NCBI RefSeq assembly: GCF_026340465.1
Contig: NZ_JAPEPC010000001.1
Coordinates: forward strand, 4,388,001 to 4,452,000
From: Streptomyces sp. NBC_01306
GTDB lineage: Bacteria; Actinomycetota; Actinomycetes; Streptomycetales; Streptomycetaceae
Reading direction: 5' to 3'
DNA length: 64,000 nucleotides
Shown: piece by piece, positions 25,236 to 33,518 of the stretch
Layout: the number at the start of each line of letters is the position of its first letter
Numbering within the stretch: the stretch's first letter is position 1
The notes under the pieces: generated by a model
Database searches by the model: none
What the model was told of the DNA's origin: nothing
Seen by the model: the letters and a program-made list of their open reading frames with translations, nothing else
Position numbers and translations under genes: made by a program

Positions 25236-26852
25236 ATGGCCGAACACGAGCACGTACGAGTGGCGGTGATCGGATCCGGATTCGGTGGCCTGGGGGCAGC
25301 CGTCCGGCTGCGCCGCGAGGGGATAACCGACTTCGTCGTCCTGGAGCGGGCCGGTTCGGTCGGCGGGACCTGGCGCGACAACAGCTATCCGGGGTGCGCC
25401 TGCGACGTGCCGTCCCACCTCTACTCGTTCTCCTTCGCCCCCAACCCCGACTGGCCGCGCACGTTCTCCGGCCAGCCGCACATCCGGGCCTATCTGGAGA
25501 ACGTCGCCGACACCTTCGGGCTGCGGCCGCACATCCGCCTCGACCACGAGGTGCGGAAGATGCGCTGGGACTCCGGCGAGCTGCGCTGGGAGATCGAGAC
25601 CGCGCAGGGGACGCTCACCGCCGACGTGGTCGTCTCGGCGACGGGGCCGCTCTCCGACCCGAAGCTGCCCGATGTCCCGGGACTCGACTCGTTCGAGGGC
25701 AAGGTCTTCCACTCCGCGCAGTGGGACCACGGCTACGACCTGCGCGGCAAGCGCGTCGCGATGATCGGGACCGGGGCGTCCGCGATCCAGATCGTGCCCG
25801 CGATCCAGCCCGAGGCCGGGCGGCTCACCCTCTTCCAGCGCACCCCGCCGTGGGTCATGCCCCGGATGGACCGCGCCATAAGCGGTGCCGAGCGGTGGCT
25901 GCACGGGAAGGTGCCCTTCACCGCCGCCGCCCGCAGGCGGCTGTTGTGGAGCATACGAGAGCTCCAGGTCAGCGCCTTCACCAAGCGCCCCAACGAGCTC
26001 GGTCTGATCGAGTCGATAGGCAGGGCCAACATCGGCCGGTCGATCAAGGGCCCGGCGCTGCGGGCCAAGTTGACGCCCTCGTACCGGATCGGGTGCAAGC
26101 GCATCCTGCTCTCCAGCTCGTACTACCCGGCGCTCGCGCAGCCCAATGTGGACGTCGTGGCGTCCGGGCTCCAGGAGATCAGGGGAAATACGCTGGTGGC
26201 GTCCGACGGAACCGAGACCGAGGCGGATGTGATCATCTTCGGGACCGGTTTCCATGTGACGGACATGCCGATCGCGGACCGGGTGGTGGGCGCCGACGGT
26301 GCCACGCTCGCGGAGTCGTGGAAGGACGGGATGCAGTCGCTGCGCGGTGCGACTGCGGCCGGGTTCCCCAACTGGATGACGATCATCGGCCCGAACACCG
26401 GTCTCGGGAACTCCTCGATGATCCTGATGATCGAGTCCCAGCTGAGCTATCTCGCGGACTACATGCGGCAGTTGAACATCCTGGGCGGACGCGTCGCGCT
26501 CGATCCCCGGCCGGCTGCGGTGGACGCGTGGAACGTGCGCGTCCAGGAGCGGATGAAGCGGACCGTCTGGAACACCGGCGGCTGCACCAGCTGGTACCTC
26601 GACGCCAACGGGCGCAACACCACGATCTGGCCGGGGACGACCGCCGAGTTCCGCAAGGCCACGCGCGGGGTGGACCTCGGCGAGTACGCGGTCGTACGGG
26701 CCGGGGCCGACCGGCCGCTGGTACGCCAGCGAACCGGCGACCACGACCGCGTCACCGAGCGCGAGCGCGGGACTGCCGATGAGCAGGGCCGCGCCGCCGG
26801 CCAGGGGCGAACCGGTGACCAGGGCCGCGCCGCCGACCGGGAGTCGGTGTGA
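25236..26852 (+). CDS. type I Baeyer-Villiger flavin monooxygenase
   Basis: The 538-residue enzyme oxidises ketones to esters or lactones with NADPH and O2. Two Rossmann motifs are present, GSGFGG at 13-18 (FAD) and GTGASA at 178-183 (NADPH). Between them is the family fingerprint FEGKVFHSAQWD at 153-164, which fits FxGxxxHxxxW[P/D] exactly. The last 40 residues are a low-complexity tail of repeated DQGRAA/GQGRTG units. ATG 25236 follows GGGAGG; the longer open frame upstream is not supported by a start signal. Its stop overlaps the start of the hydrolase by 4 bp. Confidence 0.9.
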   Translation: MAEHEHVRVAVIGSGFGGLGAAVRLRREGITDFVVLERAGSVGGTWRDNSYPGCACDVPSHLYSFSFAPNPDWPRTFSGQPHIRAYLENVADTFGLRPHIRLDHEVRKMRWDSGELRWEIETAQGTLTADVVVSATGPLSDPKLPDVPGLDSFEGKVFHSAQWDHGYDLRGKRVAMIGTGASAIQIVPAIQPEAGRLTLFQRTPPWVMPRMDRAISGAERWLHGKVPFTAAARRRLLWSIRELQVSAFTKRPNELGLIESIGRANIGRSIKGPALRAKLTPSYRIGCKRILLSSSYYPALAQPNVDVVASGLQEIRGNTLVASDGTETEADVIIFGTGFHVTDMPIADRVVGADGATLAESWKDGMQSLRGATAAGFPNWMTIIGPNTGLGNSSMILMIESQLSYLADYMRQLNILGGRVALDPRPAAVDAWNVRVQERMKRTVWNTGGCTSWYLDANGRNTTIWPGTTAEFRKATRGVDLGEYAVVRAGADRPLVRQRTGDHDRVTERERGTADEQGRAAGQGRTGDQGRAADRESV

Positions 26853-27766
26853 GCGGCGTCGGAGCGCGGGAACTGATCGCCGTCTCCGCGGACGGCGCGC
26901 GGATCCATGTCGAGGTGTACGGGCCCGACGGCGCCCCCGCCGTGGTGCTCTCGCACGGCTGGACCTGCTCGACCCGGTTCTGGGACGCCCAGATCAGCGA
27001 GCTCGCGGGGGATCACCGGGTAGTGGTGTACGACCAGCGCGGGCACGGGCGTACGCCCGGCGCGGACCTGCGCGGCTACACCACGGACCTCCTGGCCGAC
27101 GACCTGGAGGCGGTGCTCGCCGCCACTCTCGCCCCGGGTGAACGGGCGGTGCTCGGCGGCCACTCCATGGGCGGGATGACCATGATGGCGGCCTCGGGGC
27201 GGCCCCGGTTCCGGGAGCACGCGGCGGCGGTGCTGCTGTGCAGTACGGGCAGCTCGCGGCTGATCGCCGAGTCGACAGTGGTGCCGCTGCGGGCCGGACG
27301 GCTGCGGACCCGGCTGACGGGCGCGGTGCTCGGGGCGCGCGCCCCGTTCGGGCCGGTCACGCCCGTATCGAAGCGGATCCTCAAGTACGTGACGATGGGC
27401 CCCGGTTCGGCCCCGGACCGGGTGGCCGCCTGCGCGCGCATCGTGCACGCCTGCCCCCGGGCCGCGCGGGTGGCCTGGTCGCATGTGCTCGCCGGGCTCG
27501 ATCTGGACGCGGGCGTACGGGAGTTGGCCGTACCCACCGCAGTGGTCGCCGGGACGGCGGACCGGCTCACTCCGGTGGTGCACGCACGGGCGCTGGCCGC
27601 CGCGCTGCCGCACTGCACCGGACTCACCGAGCTGGTGGGCGTCGGGCACATGACACCGGTGGAAGCCCCCGAAGCGGTCGGCGCGTTGCTGCGCGAACTG
27701 GCCGCCGCACATGTACCGGTGGACCTGGCCACCGGCAGGCGAACGGACAAGGAGGAGGCCGTATGA
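26849..27766 (+). CDS. alpha/beta hydrolase
   Basis: The 305-residue protein starts at GTG 26849, overlapping the monooxygenase stop (GTGA). It has the catalytic elbow GHSMGG with Ser106, the oxyanion loop SHGWTCS at 35-41, YDQRGHGRT, an acid in AGTADRLTP and the final His in VGHMTP. In this operon it is the likely esterase that opens the ester or lactone made by the Baeyer-Villiger enzyme. No lid domain is obvious beyond a helical insert at 140-190. Confidence 0.87.
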   Translation: MSGVGARELIAVSADGARIHVEVYGPDGAPAVVLSHGWTCSTRFWDAQISELAGDHRVVVYDQRGHGRTPGADLRGYTTDLLADDLEAVLAATLAPGERAVLGGHSMGGMTMMAASGRPRFREHAAAVLLCSTGSSRLIAESTVVPLRAGRLRTRLTGAVLGARAPFGPVTPVSKRILKYVTMGPGSAPDRVAACARIVHACPRAARVAWSHVLAGLDLDAGVRELAVPTAVVAGTADRLTPVVHARALAAALPHCTGLTELVGVGHMTPVEAPEAVGALLRELAAAHVPVDLATGRRTDKEEAV

Positions 27767-28644
27767 GCAGGAACAGCCTGGAGGGCCAGGTCGCGGTCGT
27801 CACGGGAGCCGCGCGCGGGGTCGGCGAGCTGCTGGCCCGCAAGCTCTCGGCGCGCGGCGCGAAGGTGGCGCTGGTCGGCCTGGAGCCGGACGAACTGAAG
27901 GCGGTCTCCGGGCGGCTGCACACCGAGAGCGCGCACTGGTACGCCGACGTCACCGACCACGAGGCGATGGCGGCTGTCGCGCGGGAGGTCAAGGCGCACT
28001 TCGGCAAGGTCGACATCGTCGTGGCCAACGCCGGGGTGGCGTCCGGCGGGCCCTTCGTGGACTCGGACCCCGAGGCGTGGCGGCGGGTCATCGAGGTCAA
28101 TCTGGTGGGCGGGGCGGTGACCGCGCGGGCGTTCCTGCCGGTGCTGATGGAGAGCCGCGGGTACTTCTTGCAGATCGCGTCGCTGGCCGCGATCACGCCC
28201 GCGCCGATGATGTCGGCGTACTGCGCGTCCAAGTCGGGTGTCGAGGCCTTCGCGCACTGCCTGCGGGCCGAGGTCGGCTACAAGGGTGTGCGGGTGGGGG
28301 TCGGCTATCTGTCCTGGACGGACACGGACATGGTGCGCGGGGCCGACGAGGACGACGTGATGCGGGAGTTGCGCCAGCGGCTGCCGTGGCCGAGCAACCG
28401 CACCTATCCGCTGGGCCCGGCCGTCGACCGGATCGTGGCCGGGGTCGAGCGGCGGTCCTCGCACGTGTACGCGCAGTGGTGGCTGCGCGGGATGCAGTCC
28501 GTACGCGGGTATCTGCCGGCGCTGATCGGCACGGTCGGCCAGCGCGAGATGCGGCGCTTCGAGCCCCGGCTCGCCGGGGTCGGCAGGGGCCTTGTGGGCG
28601 CCGGCGGGGTGGCGGACGAGAAGGCGCGCACGGAGCGTAACTGA
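27763..28644 (+). CDS. short-chain dehydrogenase/reductase
   Basis: The 293-residue SDR starts at ATG 27763, overlapping the hydrolase stop (ATGA). It has the cofactor loop TGAARGVG at 14-21, VANAG at 87-91 and the catalytic Ser140, Tyr153 and Lys157 (YCASK). The C-terminus extends 35 residues past the usual fold with an Arg-rich tail. It could oxidise an alcohol to the ketone the monooxygenase uses, which makes a plausible three-step sequence alcohol, ketone, ester, acid plus alcohol. The substrate cannot be read. Confidence 0.88.
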   Translation: MSRNSLEGQVAVVTGAARGVGELLARKLSARGAKVALVGLEPDELKAVSGRLHTESAHWYADVTDHEAMAAVAREVKAHFGKVDIVVANAGVASGGPFVDSDPEAWRRVIEVNLVGGAVTARAFLPVLMESRGYFLQIASLAAITPAPMMSAYCASKSGVEAFAHCLRAEVGYKGVRVGVGYLSWTDTDMVRGADEDDVMRELRQRLPWPSNRTYPLGPAVDRIVAGVERRSSHVYAQWWLRGMQSVRGYLPALIGTVGQREMRRFEPRLAGVGRGLVGAGGVADEKARTERN

Positions 28645-28738
28645 TCGAAATGCGGCGAATGTTCCCTCGTGTAAGTCTGGTCGAGGCCTGGAGGGCACAG
28701 CTCTCCATCCCCTCACACTTCACTTGGGAGTGAACCTC

Positions 28739-28951
28739 ATGGGTATGAAGGACCAGTTCAAGGACAAGGCGCAGCAGCTCGCCGACCAGGGCAAGCAGTC
28801 GAAGGGCGGTGCGCAGGACGAGGCTTCGGAGCGGATGGCCCGGCCTGAGGACGAGGCCCGTGCGGGCGAGCGCGGCGGGAGCATGGGGGACCGGGCGCGG
28901 GAGCGGGGTCAGGACGCGGCGGACCAGGTCCGGGACCAGTTCGACTCCTGA
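28739..28951 (+). CDS. small hydrophilic LEA-like protein
   Basis: The 70-residue product is very rich in Gln, Asp, Glu, Lys and Arg (MGMKDQFKDKAQQLADQG at the start), with no hydrophobic core, as in CsbD- or LEA-like stress proteins. GGGAG lies 8 nt before ATG 28739. It also resembles small actinobacterial proteins annotated as MT0933-type antitoxins, but no toxin is adjacent. A role in osmotic or desiccation stress is only a guess. Confidence 0.6.
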   Translation: MGMKDQFKDKAQQLADQGKQSKGGAQDEASERMARPEDEARAGERGGSMGDRARERGQDAADQVRDQFDS

Positions 28952-29044
28952 ACGCCTGGTCCGTGAGAGGGCGCGTCTCCCTTCCGGGGGGCGCGCCTTT
29001 CGCGTGGCGGTGCGGGTGCGGGTGCGTGTGCGGGCACCGTGTGC

Positions 29045-29105
29045 ACGGGGGCGCTGCCCCCGGACCCCCGGTCCTCAAGCGCCGGACGGGCTTGGATTTT
29101 GCCCA
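29045..29105. repeat. dispersed Streptomyces intergenic repeat
   Basis: The block ggggcgctgcccccggac ... tcctcaagcgccggacggg resembles a sequence I recall in many copies between Streptomyces genes, often downstream of coding regions. Only one copy is in this window. The gcgctgcccccggacccccg part can fold weakly. Confidence 0.45.
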
Positions 29106-29160
29106 CCTTCGGTGTGATCGGCATGGTGCCGACGGCGATGAGCGCGTCCCCGCAGGCGCC

Positions 29161-32100
29161 CTACCGTGGCGGCAGTTGCGGGCGCCTCTTGTCCGGGACC
29201 TCCGTGTAGCCCGGTGGTTCCGCCGCCGGCCTGGCCGCCAGTAGGTCGAGCGCTGTCCAGACCGCGTCGTCCAGTTGGCCGTGGCGGCCCTCCGCCCAGT
29301 TCAGCGGGGTGCGCAGGGCCTCGATGTCCGGGTCCACGCCGTGGTTCTCGACCGACCAGCCGTATGTGTCGAACCAGGCCGCGTTCATCGGGACCGTGAT
29401 CACCGTGCCGTCGCCGAGGCGGTGCCGGCCGGTCATGCCGACCACGCCGCCCCAGGTGCGCTGGCCGACCACCGGGCCCATTCCGAGCAGCCGGAACGCC
29501 GCTGTGATCATGTCGCCGTCGGACGAGGTGGCCTCGTCGGCGAGGGCGACCACCGGGCCCCGGGGCGCGTTCGACGCGTACGAGACGGGCTGGGCGTCGC
29601 GGGTGAGGTCCCAGCCGAGGATCGTACGGGTGAGCTTCTCGACCACCAGCTCGCTGATGTGACCGCCCGCGTTGCCCCGTACGTCCACGATCAGCGCGGG
29701 GCGGGACACCTCCAGGCGCAGATCGCGGTTGAACTGGGCCCAGCCCGAACCGCCCATGTCGGGGATGTGCAGATAGCCGCACCGGCCGTCGCTCAACTCC
29801 CGTACGACAGAACGCCGTTTGGCCACCCAGTCCTGGTAGCGCAGCGGGCGCTCGTCGACCAGCGGGACCACCGCGACCCGGCGGGAGCCGCCCTCCCGGC
29901 CGGCCGGGTTGAACGTCAGCTCGACCGTGGTGCCGCCCGCCGCCGCGAGCAGCGGGTACGGGCCGGTGAGCGGGTCCACCGGGCGGCCGTCGACATGGGT
30001 CAGTACGGCACCCTCGCGGATGCCCGTACCGGCGAGCGGGGAGCGCGCCTTGGAGTCCGACGAGTCGCCGGGCAGGATGCGCTTGACCACCCAGGCGCCG
30101 TCCCGGCACACCAGGTTCGCGCCCAGCAGGCCCATCACCCGCTGGTAGTGCGGCGGTCCCTCATTGCGGCGGGCGGCGGTGACGTACGCGTGCGAGGTGC
30201 CCAGCTCGCCCAGGACCTCGCGGAGCAGATCGGCGAACTCGTCGGGGGACGCGACCCGTTCGACCAGCGGGCGGTACTGCGCGAGGATCGCCGACCAGTC
30301 GATGCCGCACATGCGCGGCTCCCAGAAGTAGGCGCGGATGATGCGCCCCGCTTCGTCGAACGCCCCGCGCCACTCCGACGGCGGGTCGACGTCGTGCAGG
30401 ATGCGGCGCGGGTCGAGATAGGCCGTGGTGTCGTTGTCGCCGGGCTCGGTGGCGGGGACCGCGCGCAGCTCGCCCAGGTCCATGACCACCAGCCTGCTGC
30501 CGTCGCCGCTGACCGCGAACCAGTCCAGGTGGTCGACCAGTTCGGCCTTGCGGGCCCTGGCGATGGCGAAGTGTTCGAGTGTGGGGCGGCCCGAGGTGTC
30601 GGCCGGGTTGACGAAGGTCTCGCCGAGCGCGCCCGAGATGGGCCAGCGCAGCCAGACGAGGCCGCCGCCGCTGACCGGGCAGAGCGAGGAGTACTTCGAC
30701 GCGGGCACCGGGAACGGCGTGACCCGGCTCTCCAGCCCCTCGATCTCGACCAGCACCTTGCTGCCGTCCGCGCTGTCCCCCGGATCGTCCGCCGGGTCGA
30801 GACCGCCCGCCGCGGGGCGCCCTTCGGGGGAGAGCGCGAAGGGCGAGGGTGTCGTGGAGGTGAGCGGTACGAGGTAGGGGCGGCAGCCCAGCGGGAACGA
30901 CAGGTCGCCGGTGTGGACGTCGTACACCGGGTCGAAACCGCGCCAGGACAGGAACGCCAGATAGCGGCCGTCGCTGGTGAAGACCGGGTTCTCGTCCTCG
31001 AAGCGGCCGTTGGTGACGTCGACGACGGTGGGCGACATCGGCCCGGCGATCTTCGCCATCTTGATCTGCCGCAGCGAGCGGCCGACCCCGGGGTGCGACC
31101 AGGTCAGCCAGGTGCCGTCGGGGGAGAAGGCCAGATCGCGCACCGGGCCGTTGAGGGAACGGATCAGCTCCGTGACCGCACCGGCCGGCCGCTGGTCCCC
31201 GGGCTGCTTCGCGGTCTCCTCCGGCGCTTCCCCGCCCGCTGTTTCACCGTCCGGGGCGGTACCCAGGACTTCCTCCGGTACGTCGTCGGCGACCGTGAGG
31301 AGCAGCAGCCGCCCGTCGTGCGAGGCGATGGCCAGCTGCTCGCCTTCGGGGTCCGAGACCATCTCCTGGACGCGGCCCAGCTCGCCGGCGGCGAACCGCC
31401 GGGGCGGCAGGTCGCCGCTGGCGCGTGGCATGTACGCGATCTCGACCGCGTCCTCGCCCTCCGCGTCCGTGACGTACGCGATCCGTCCCGCGCTGCCGAG
31501 CATTTCGGGGAGGCGGACCCGTACCCCCGGGGTGTCCGTGATGGTGCGGGCCGGGCCGTCGCGGTGGGTGAGCCAGTACAGGCTGCCGCGCACGACGACC
31601 GCGCTCGCCCGGCCCGTCTCGTCCACGGACAGGCCGTCGACGTTGGTGGACGCCGGGACCTGGTAGGCGCGCCGCCCGGTGCGCGGGCTGCCGATGCGGA
31701 CCTCCAGCTTGCGCGGCACCGCGCCGGGCGACAGGTCGTCGGCCAGCCAGATGTCGCCCGCGCACTGGTAGACCACTCGGTGGCCGTCGGTGGACGCGTT
31801 CCTCGCGTACCAGCTGTCGTGGTCGGTGTGGCGGCGCAGATCCGTGCCGTCCGGCAGACAGGAGTAGAGGTTGCCGATGCCCTCGTGGTCGGAGAGGAAG
31901 GCGACCCGGCCGTCGACCAGCATCGGGCAGGCCAGATGCCCCTCGATCCCGGCGAGCAGCCGCTCGCCGTGCAGCCAGAGGCGGCCGGTGGCGCCGCCCC
32001 GGTAGCGCTTCCAGGCGGCCGGTTCGTGCGGCGGCGTGCCGGTGAGCAGGAGCGTGCGGCGCTCGCCGGCCACGTCACCGATCGCGATGTCATGGACCGG

Positions 32101-32529
32101 GCCCCAGGGCAGCTTGGCTCCCGGTGAGCCATCGGTGGCCACCGTGTAGGCCCAGCTGAAGTGCGAGAACGGCTGGTTGTGCGAGGCCACGGCCAGGATG
32201 TCGCCCTCCGGCGTCCAGCCGCGTACCCGGGTGTCGAGCGAGCCCCAGTACGTCAGCCGCCGGGACGGGCCGCCGTCCACGGGGGCCAGATGGATCTCCG
32301 GGTCGAGGCTGCGCCAGGACGTGTACGCGATGTGCCCGCCGTCGGGGGAGAACCGCGGCTGGCCCACCCGGGTCCGGTCGGCGGTGATCCGCCAGGCGCG
32401 CTCGGGGCGCCCGGCGCCGCCGTCGATGGGCGCGACCCAGAGGTCGTCCTCGGTCACGAAGCACAGCAGATCGCCCTGGAGGTTCGGGAAGCGGAGGTAC
32501 GCGGCGTCTCCCGCATCGGCTTGGCTCAC
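29161..32529 (-). CDS. tricorn-type S41 protease
   Basis: The 1122-residue cytoplasmic peptidase has the tricorn layout: two beta-propellers (about 1-340 and 340-690; repeated blades such as PRFSPDGGHIAYTSW and PVFTSDGRYLAFLSW), a C1 helical domain, a PDZ domain (LAGTGIREGAVLTHVDGRPV) and the C2 S41 catalytic core. The catalytic candidates are His in GTSHAYV, Ser in DEATSSDGD and Glu in ENHGVDPD. Tricorn trims oligopeptides released by the proteasome. A linker of 40 Glu/Ala/Gly residues splits the propellers. No F1/F2/F3 aminopeptidase is adjacent. Confidence 0.9.
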   Translation of the reverse strand: MSQADAGDAAYLRFPNLQGDLLCFVTEDDLWVAPIDGGAGRPERAWRITADRTRVGQPRFSPDGGHIAYTSWRSLDPEIHLAPVDGGPSRRLTYWGSLDTRVRGWTPEGDILAVASHNQPFSHFSWAYTVATDGSPGAKLPWGPVHDIAIGDVAGERRTLLLTGTPPHEPAAWKRYRGGATGRLWLHGERLLAGIEGHLACPMLVDGRVAFLSDHEGIGNLYSCLPDGTDLRRHTDHDSWYARNASTDGHRVVYQCAGDIWLADDLSPGAVPRKLEVRIGSPRTGRRAYQVPASTNVDGLSVDETGRASAVVVRGSLYWLTHRDGPARTITDTPGVRVRLPEMLGSAGRIAYVTDAEGEDAVEIAYMPRASGDLPPRRFAAGELGRVQEMVSDPEGEQLAIASHDGRLLLLTVADDVPEEVLGTAPDGETAGGEAPEETAKQPGDQRPAGAVTELIRSLNGPVRDLAFSPDGTWLTWSHPGVGRSLRQIKMAKIAGPMSPTVVDVTNGRFEDENPVFTSDGRYLAFLSWRGFDPVYDVHTGDLSFPLGCRPYLVPLTSTTPSPFALSPEGRPAAGGLDPADDPGDSADGSKVLVEIEGLESRVTPFPVPASKYSSLCPVSGGGLVWLRWPISGALGETFVNPADTSGRPTLEHFAIARARKAELVDHLDWFAVSGDGSRLVVMDLGELRAVPATEPGDNDTTAYLDPRRILHDVDPPSEWRGAFDEAGRIIRAYFWEPRMCGIDWSAILAQYRPLVERVASPDEFADLLREVLGELGTSHAYVTAARRNEGPPHYQRVMGLLGANLVCRDGAWVVKRILPGDSSDSKARSPLAGTGIREGAVLTHVDGRPVDPLTGPYPLLAAAGGTTVELTFNPAGREGGSRRVAVVPLVDERPLRYQDWVAKRRSVVRELSDGRCGYLHIPDMGGSGWAQFNRDLRLEVSRPALIVDVRGNAGGHISELVVEKLTRTILGWDLTRDAQPVSYASNAPRGPVVALADEATSSDGDMITAAFRLLGMGPVVGQRTWGGVVGMTGRHRLGDGTVITVPMNAAWFDTYGWSVENHGVDPDIEALRTPLNWAEGRHGQLDDAVWTALDLLAARPAAEPPGYTEVPDKRRPQLPPR

Positions 32530-32701
32530 CCCTCAATGCTTTCCGCGCTGAGGAGGCCCGGCAACTCGTGGCGCCGCCCCTCCGGCCACCGGCACCTCCC
32601 GTGCGGCGGGTGGCACGTGTCATGCCGCCTCTCGTGCCGCCTCCTGTGCCGCTTCTCATCCCGCTTCTTATGCCGGTCCGACAAGCGTGATCGAGTCCAC
32701 A

Positions 32702-32723
32702 AGCGAAACGTTGTCGTTTCGCT
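32702..32723. promoter_or_regulatory. 9-4-9 inverted repeat, TetR operator candidate
   Basis: AGCGAAACG-TTGT-CGTTTCGCT is a perfect inverted repeat. A 13-bp direct copy, cgtttcgctcggg, recurs at 32756-32768. Both lie within 80 bp of the TetR start, so autorepression is likely. Confidence 0.65.
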
Positions 32724-32750
32724 CGGGCCCGGCGTACCGTCGTGGTGTAC

Positions 32751-32761
32751 GAAACCGTTTC
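32751..32761. promoter_or_regulatory. second TetR operator, GAAAC-C-GTTTC
   Basis: A 5-1-5 palindrome 18 bp before the TetR start shares the GAAAC/GTTTC core with the site at 32702-32723. Confidence 0.5.
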
Positions 32762-32778
32762 GCTCGGGAAGGCCGGGG

Positions 32779-33372
32779 ATGGCAAGCAGACTGACGCCGG
32801 AGCGCGAGAGTGAGCTGTACGCGGCCACCCTCGATCTGCTGCGTGAGGTCGGCTACGAAGCCCTGACCATGGACGCCGTCGCCGCCCGTACGCGGTCCAG
32901 CAAGGCCACCCTCTACCGCCAGTGGGGGAGCAAGCCGAAACTGGTCGTCAGGGCGTTGCGGCACAACAAGCCTGTCCGTATCGACCAGGTCGACACCGGT
33001 TCCCTGCGCGGGGACTTCCAGGTCATGGTGGCCCGCGAGGACGACTGCGAGATGGAGCGGAACTCCGCCCTGATGCGGGGTCTGATGCATGCCGTGCATG
33101 AGAACCCGGATCTCTTCCAGGCCCTGCGCGAGCTGCTGATCGAACCCGAGGTGACCGGGCTCAACCGCATGTTGTACCGCGCGGTGCAGCGTGGCGAGAT
33201 CAGCGCGGGCAACCCCGCGCTGCATTTTGTCCCGCACATGATGGTCGGCGCCTTCGTCGCCCGTCAGCTACTGGAGGAGCAGCCTGTCGACCAGGCATTC
33301 CTCTCCCGTTATCTGGACGCCGTGGTACTCCCCGCTCTCGGCGCCCAGCCACCGATCACGGTCACCCCGTGA
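32779..33372 (+). CDS. TetR-family transcriptional regulator
   Basis: The 197-residue protein has a TetR helix-turn-helix (ATLDLLREVGYEALTMDAVA and SKATLYRQWGSKPKLVVRAL) and a helical ligand domain. Two GAAACG-type palindromes lie directly upstream, and the gene is followed after 146 bp by an MMPL exporter on the same strand. This fits a repressor of its own gene and the exporter, lifted by the exported compound. Confidence 0.88.
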   Translation: MASRLTPERESELYAATLDLLREVGYEALTMDAVAARTRSSKATLYRQWGSKPKLVVRALRHNKPVRIDQVDTGSLRGDFQVMVAREDDCEMERNSALMRGLMHAVHENPDLFQALRELLIEPEVTGLNRMLYRAVQRGEISAGNPALHFVPHMMVGAFVARQLLEEQPVDQAFLSRYLDAVVLPALGAQPPITVTP

Positions 33373-33518
33373 TCCGTATCAACGACCGGTGTTCACCATG
33401 ACCACCATCTGAGCCATCGCCTGACACACCTGAACATCTCTCCACCTGACACGCCGCTCTCGTCGTCGGGCTGGTTCCTTACGCCCTTTTCCACCCGACC
33501 TGACCGGGAGACGCCCTC

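Noticed and set aside
28645..28738. Possible stress sigma-factor promoter before the LEA-like gene
   Set aside because: gaatgttccctcgtgtaag recalls a sigma-B type element only loosely; the spacing and -10 do not fit.
29275..32127. 950-residue frame antisense to the tricorn protease
   Set aside because: Same shadow effect; the minus-strand reading carries S41 and beta-propeller motifs.
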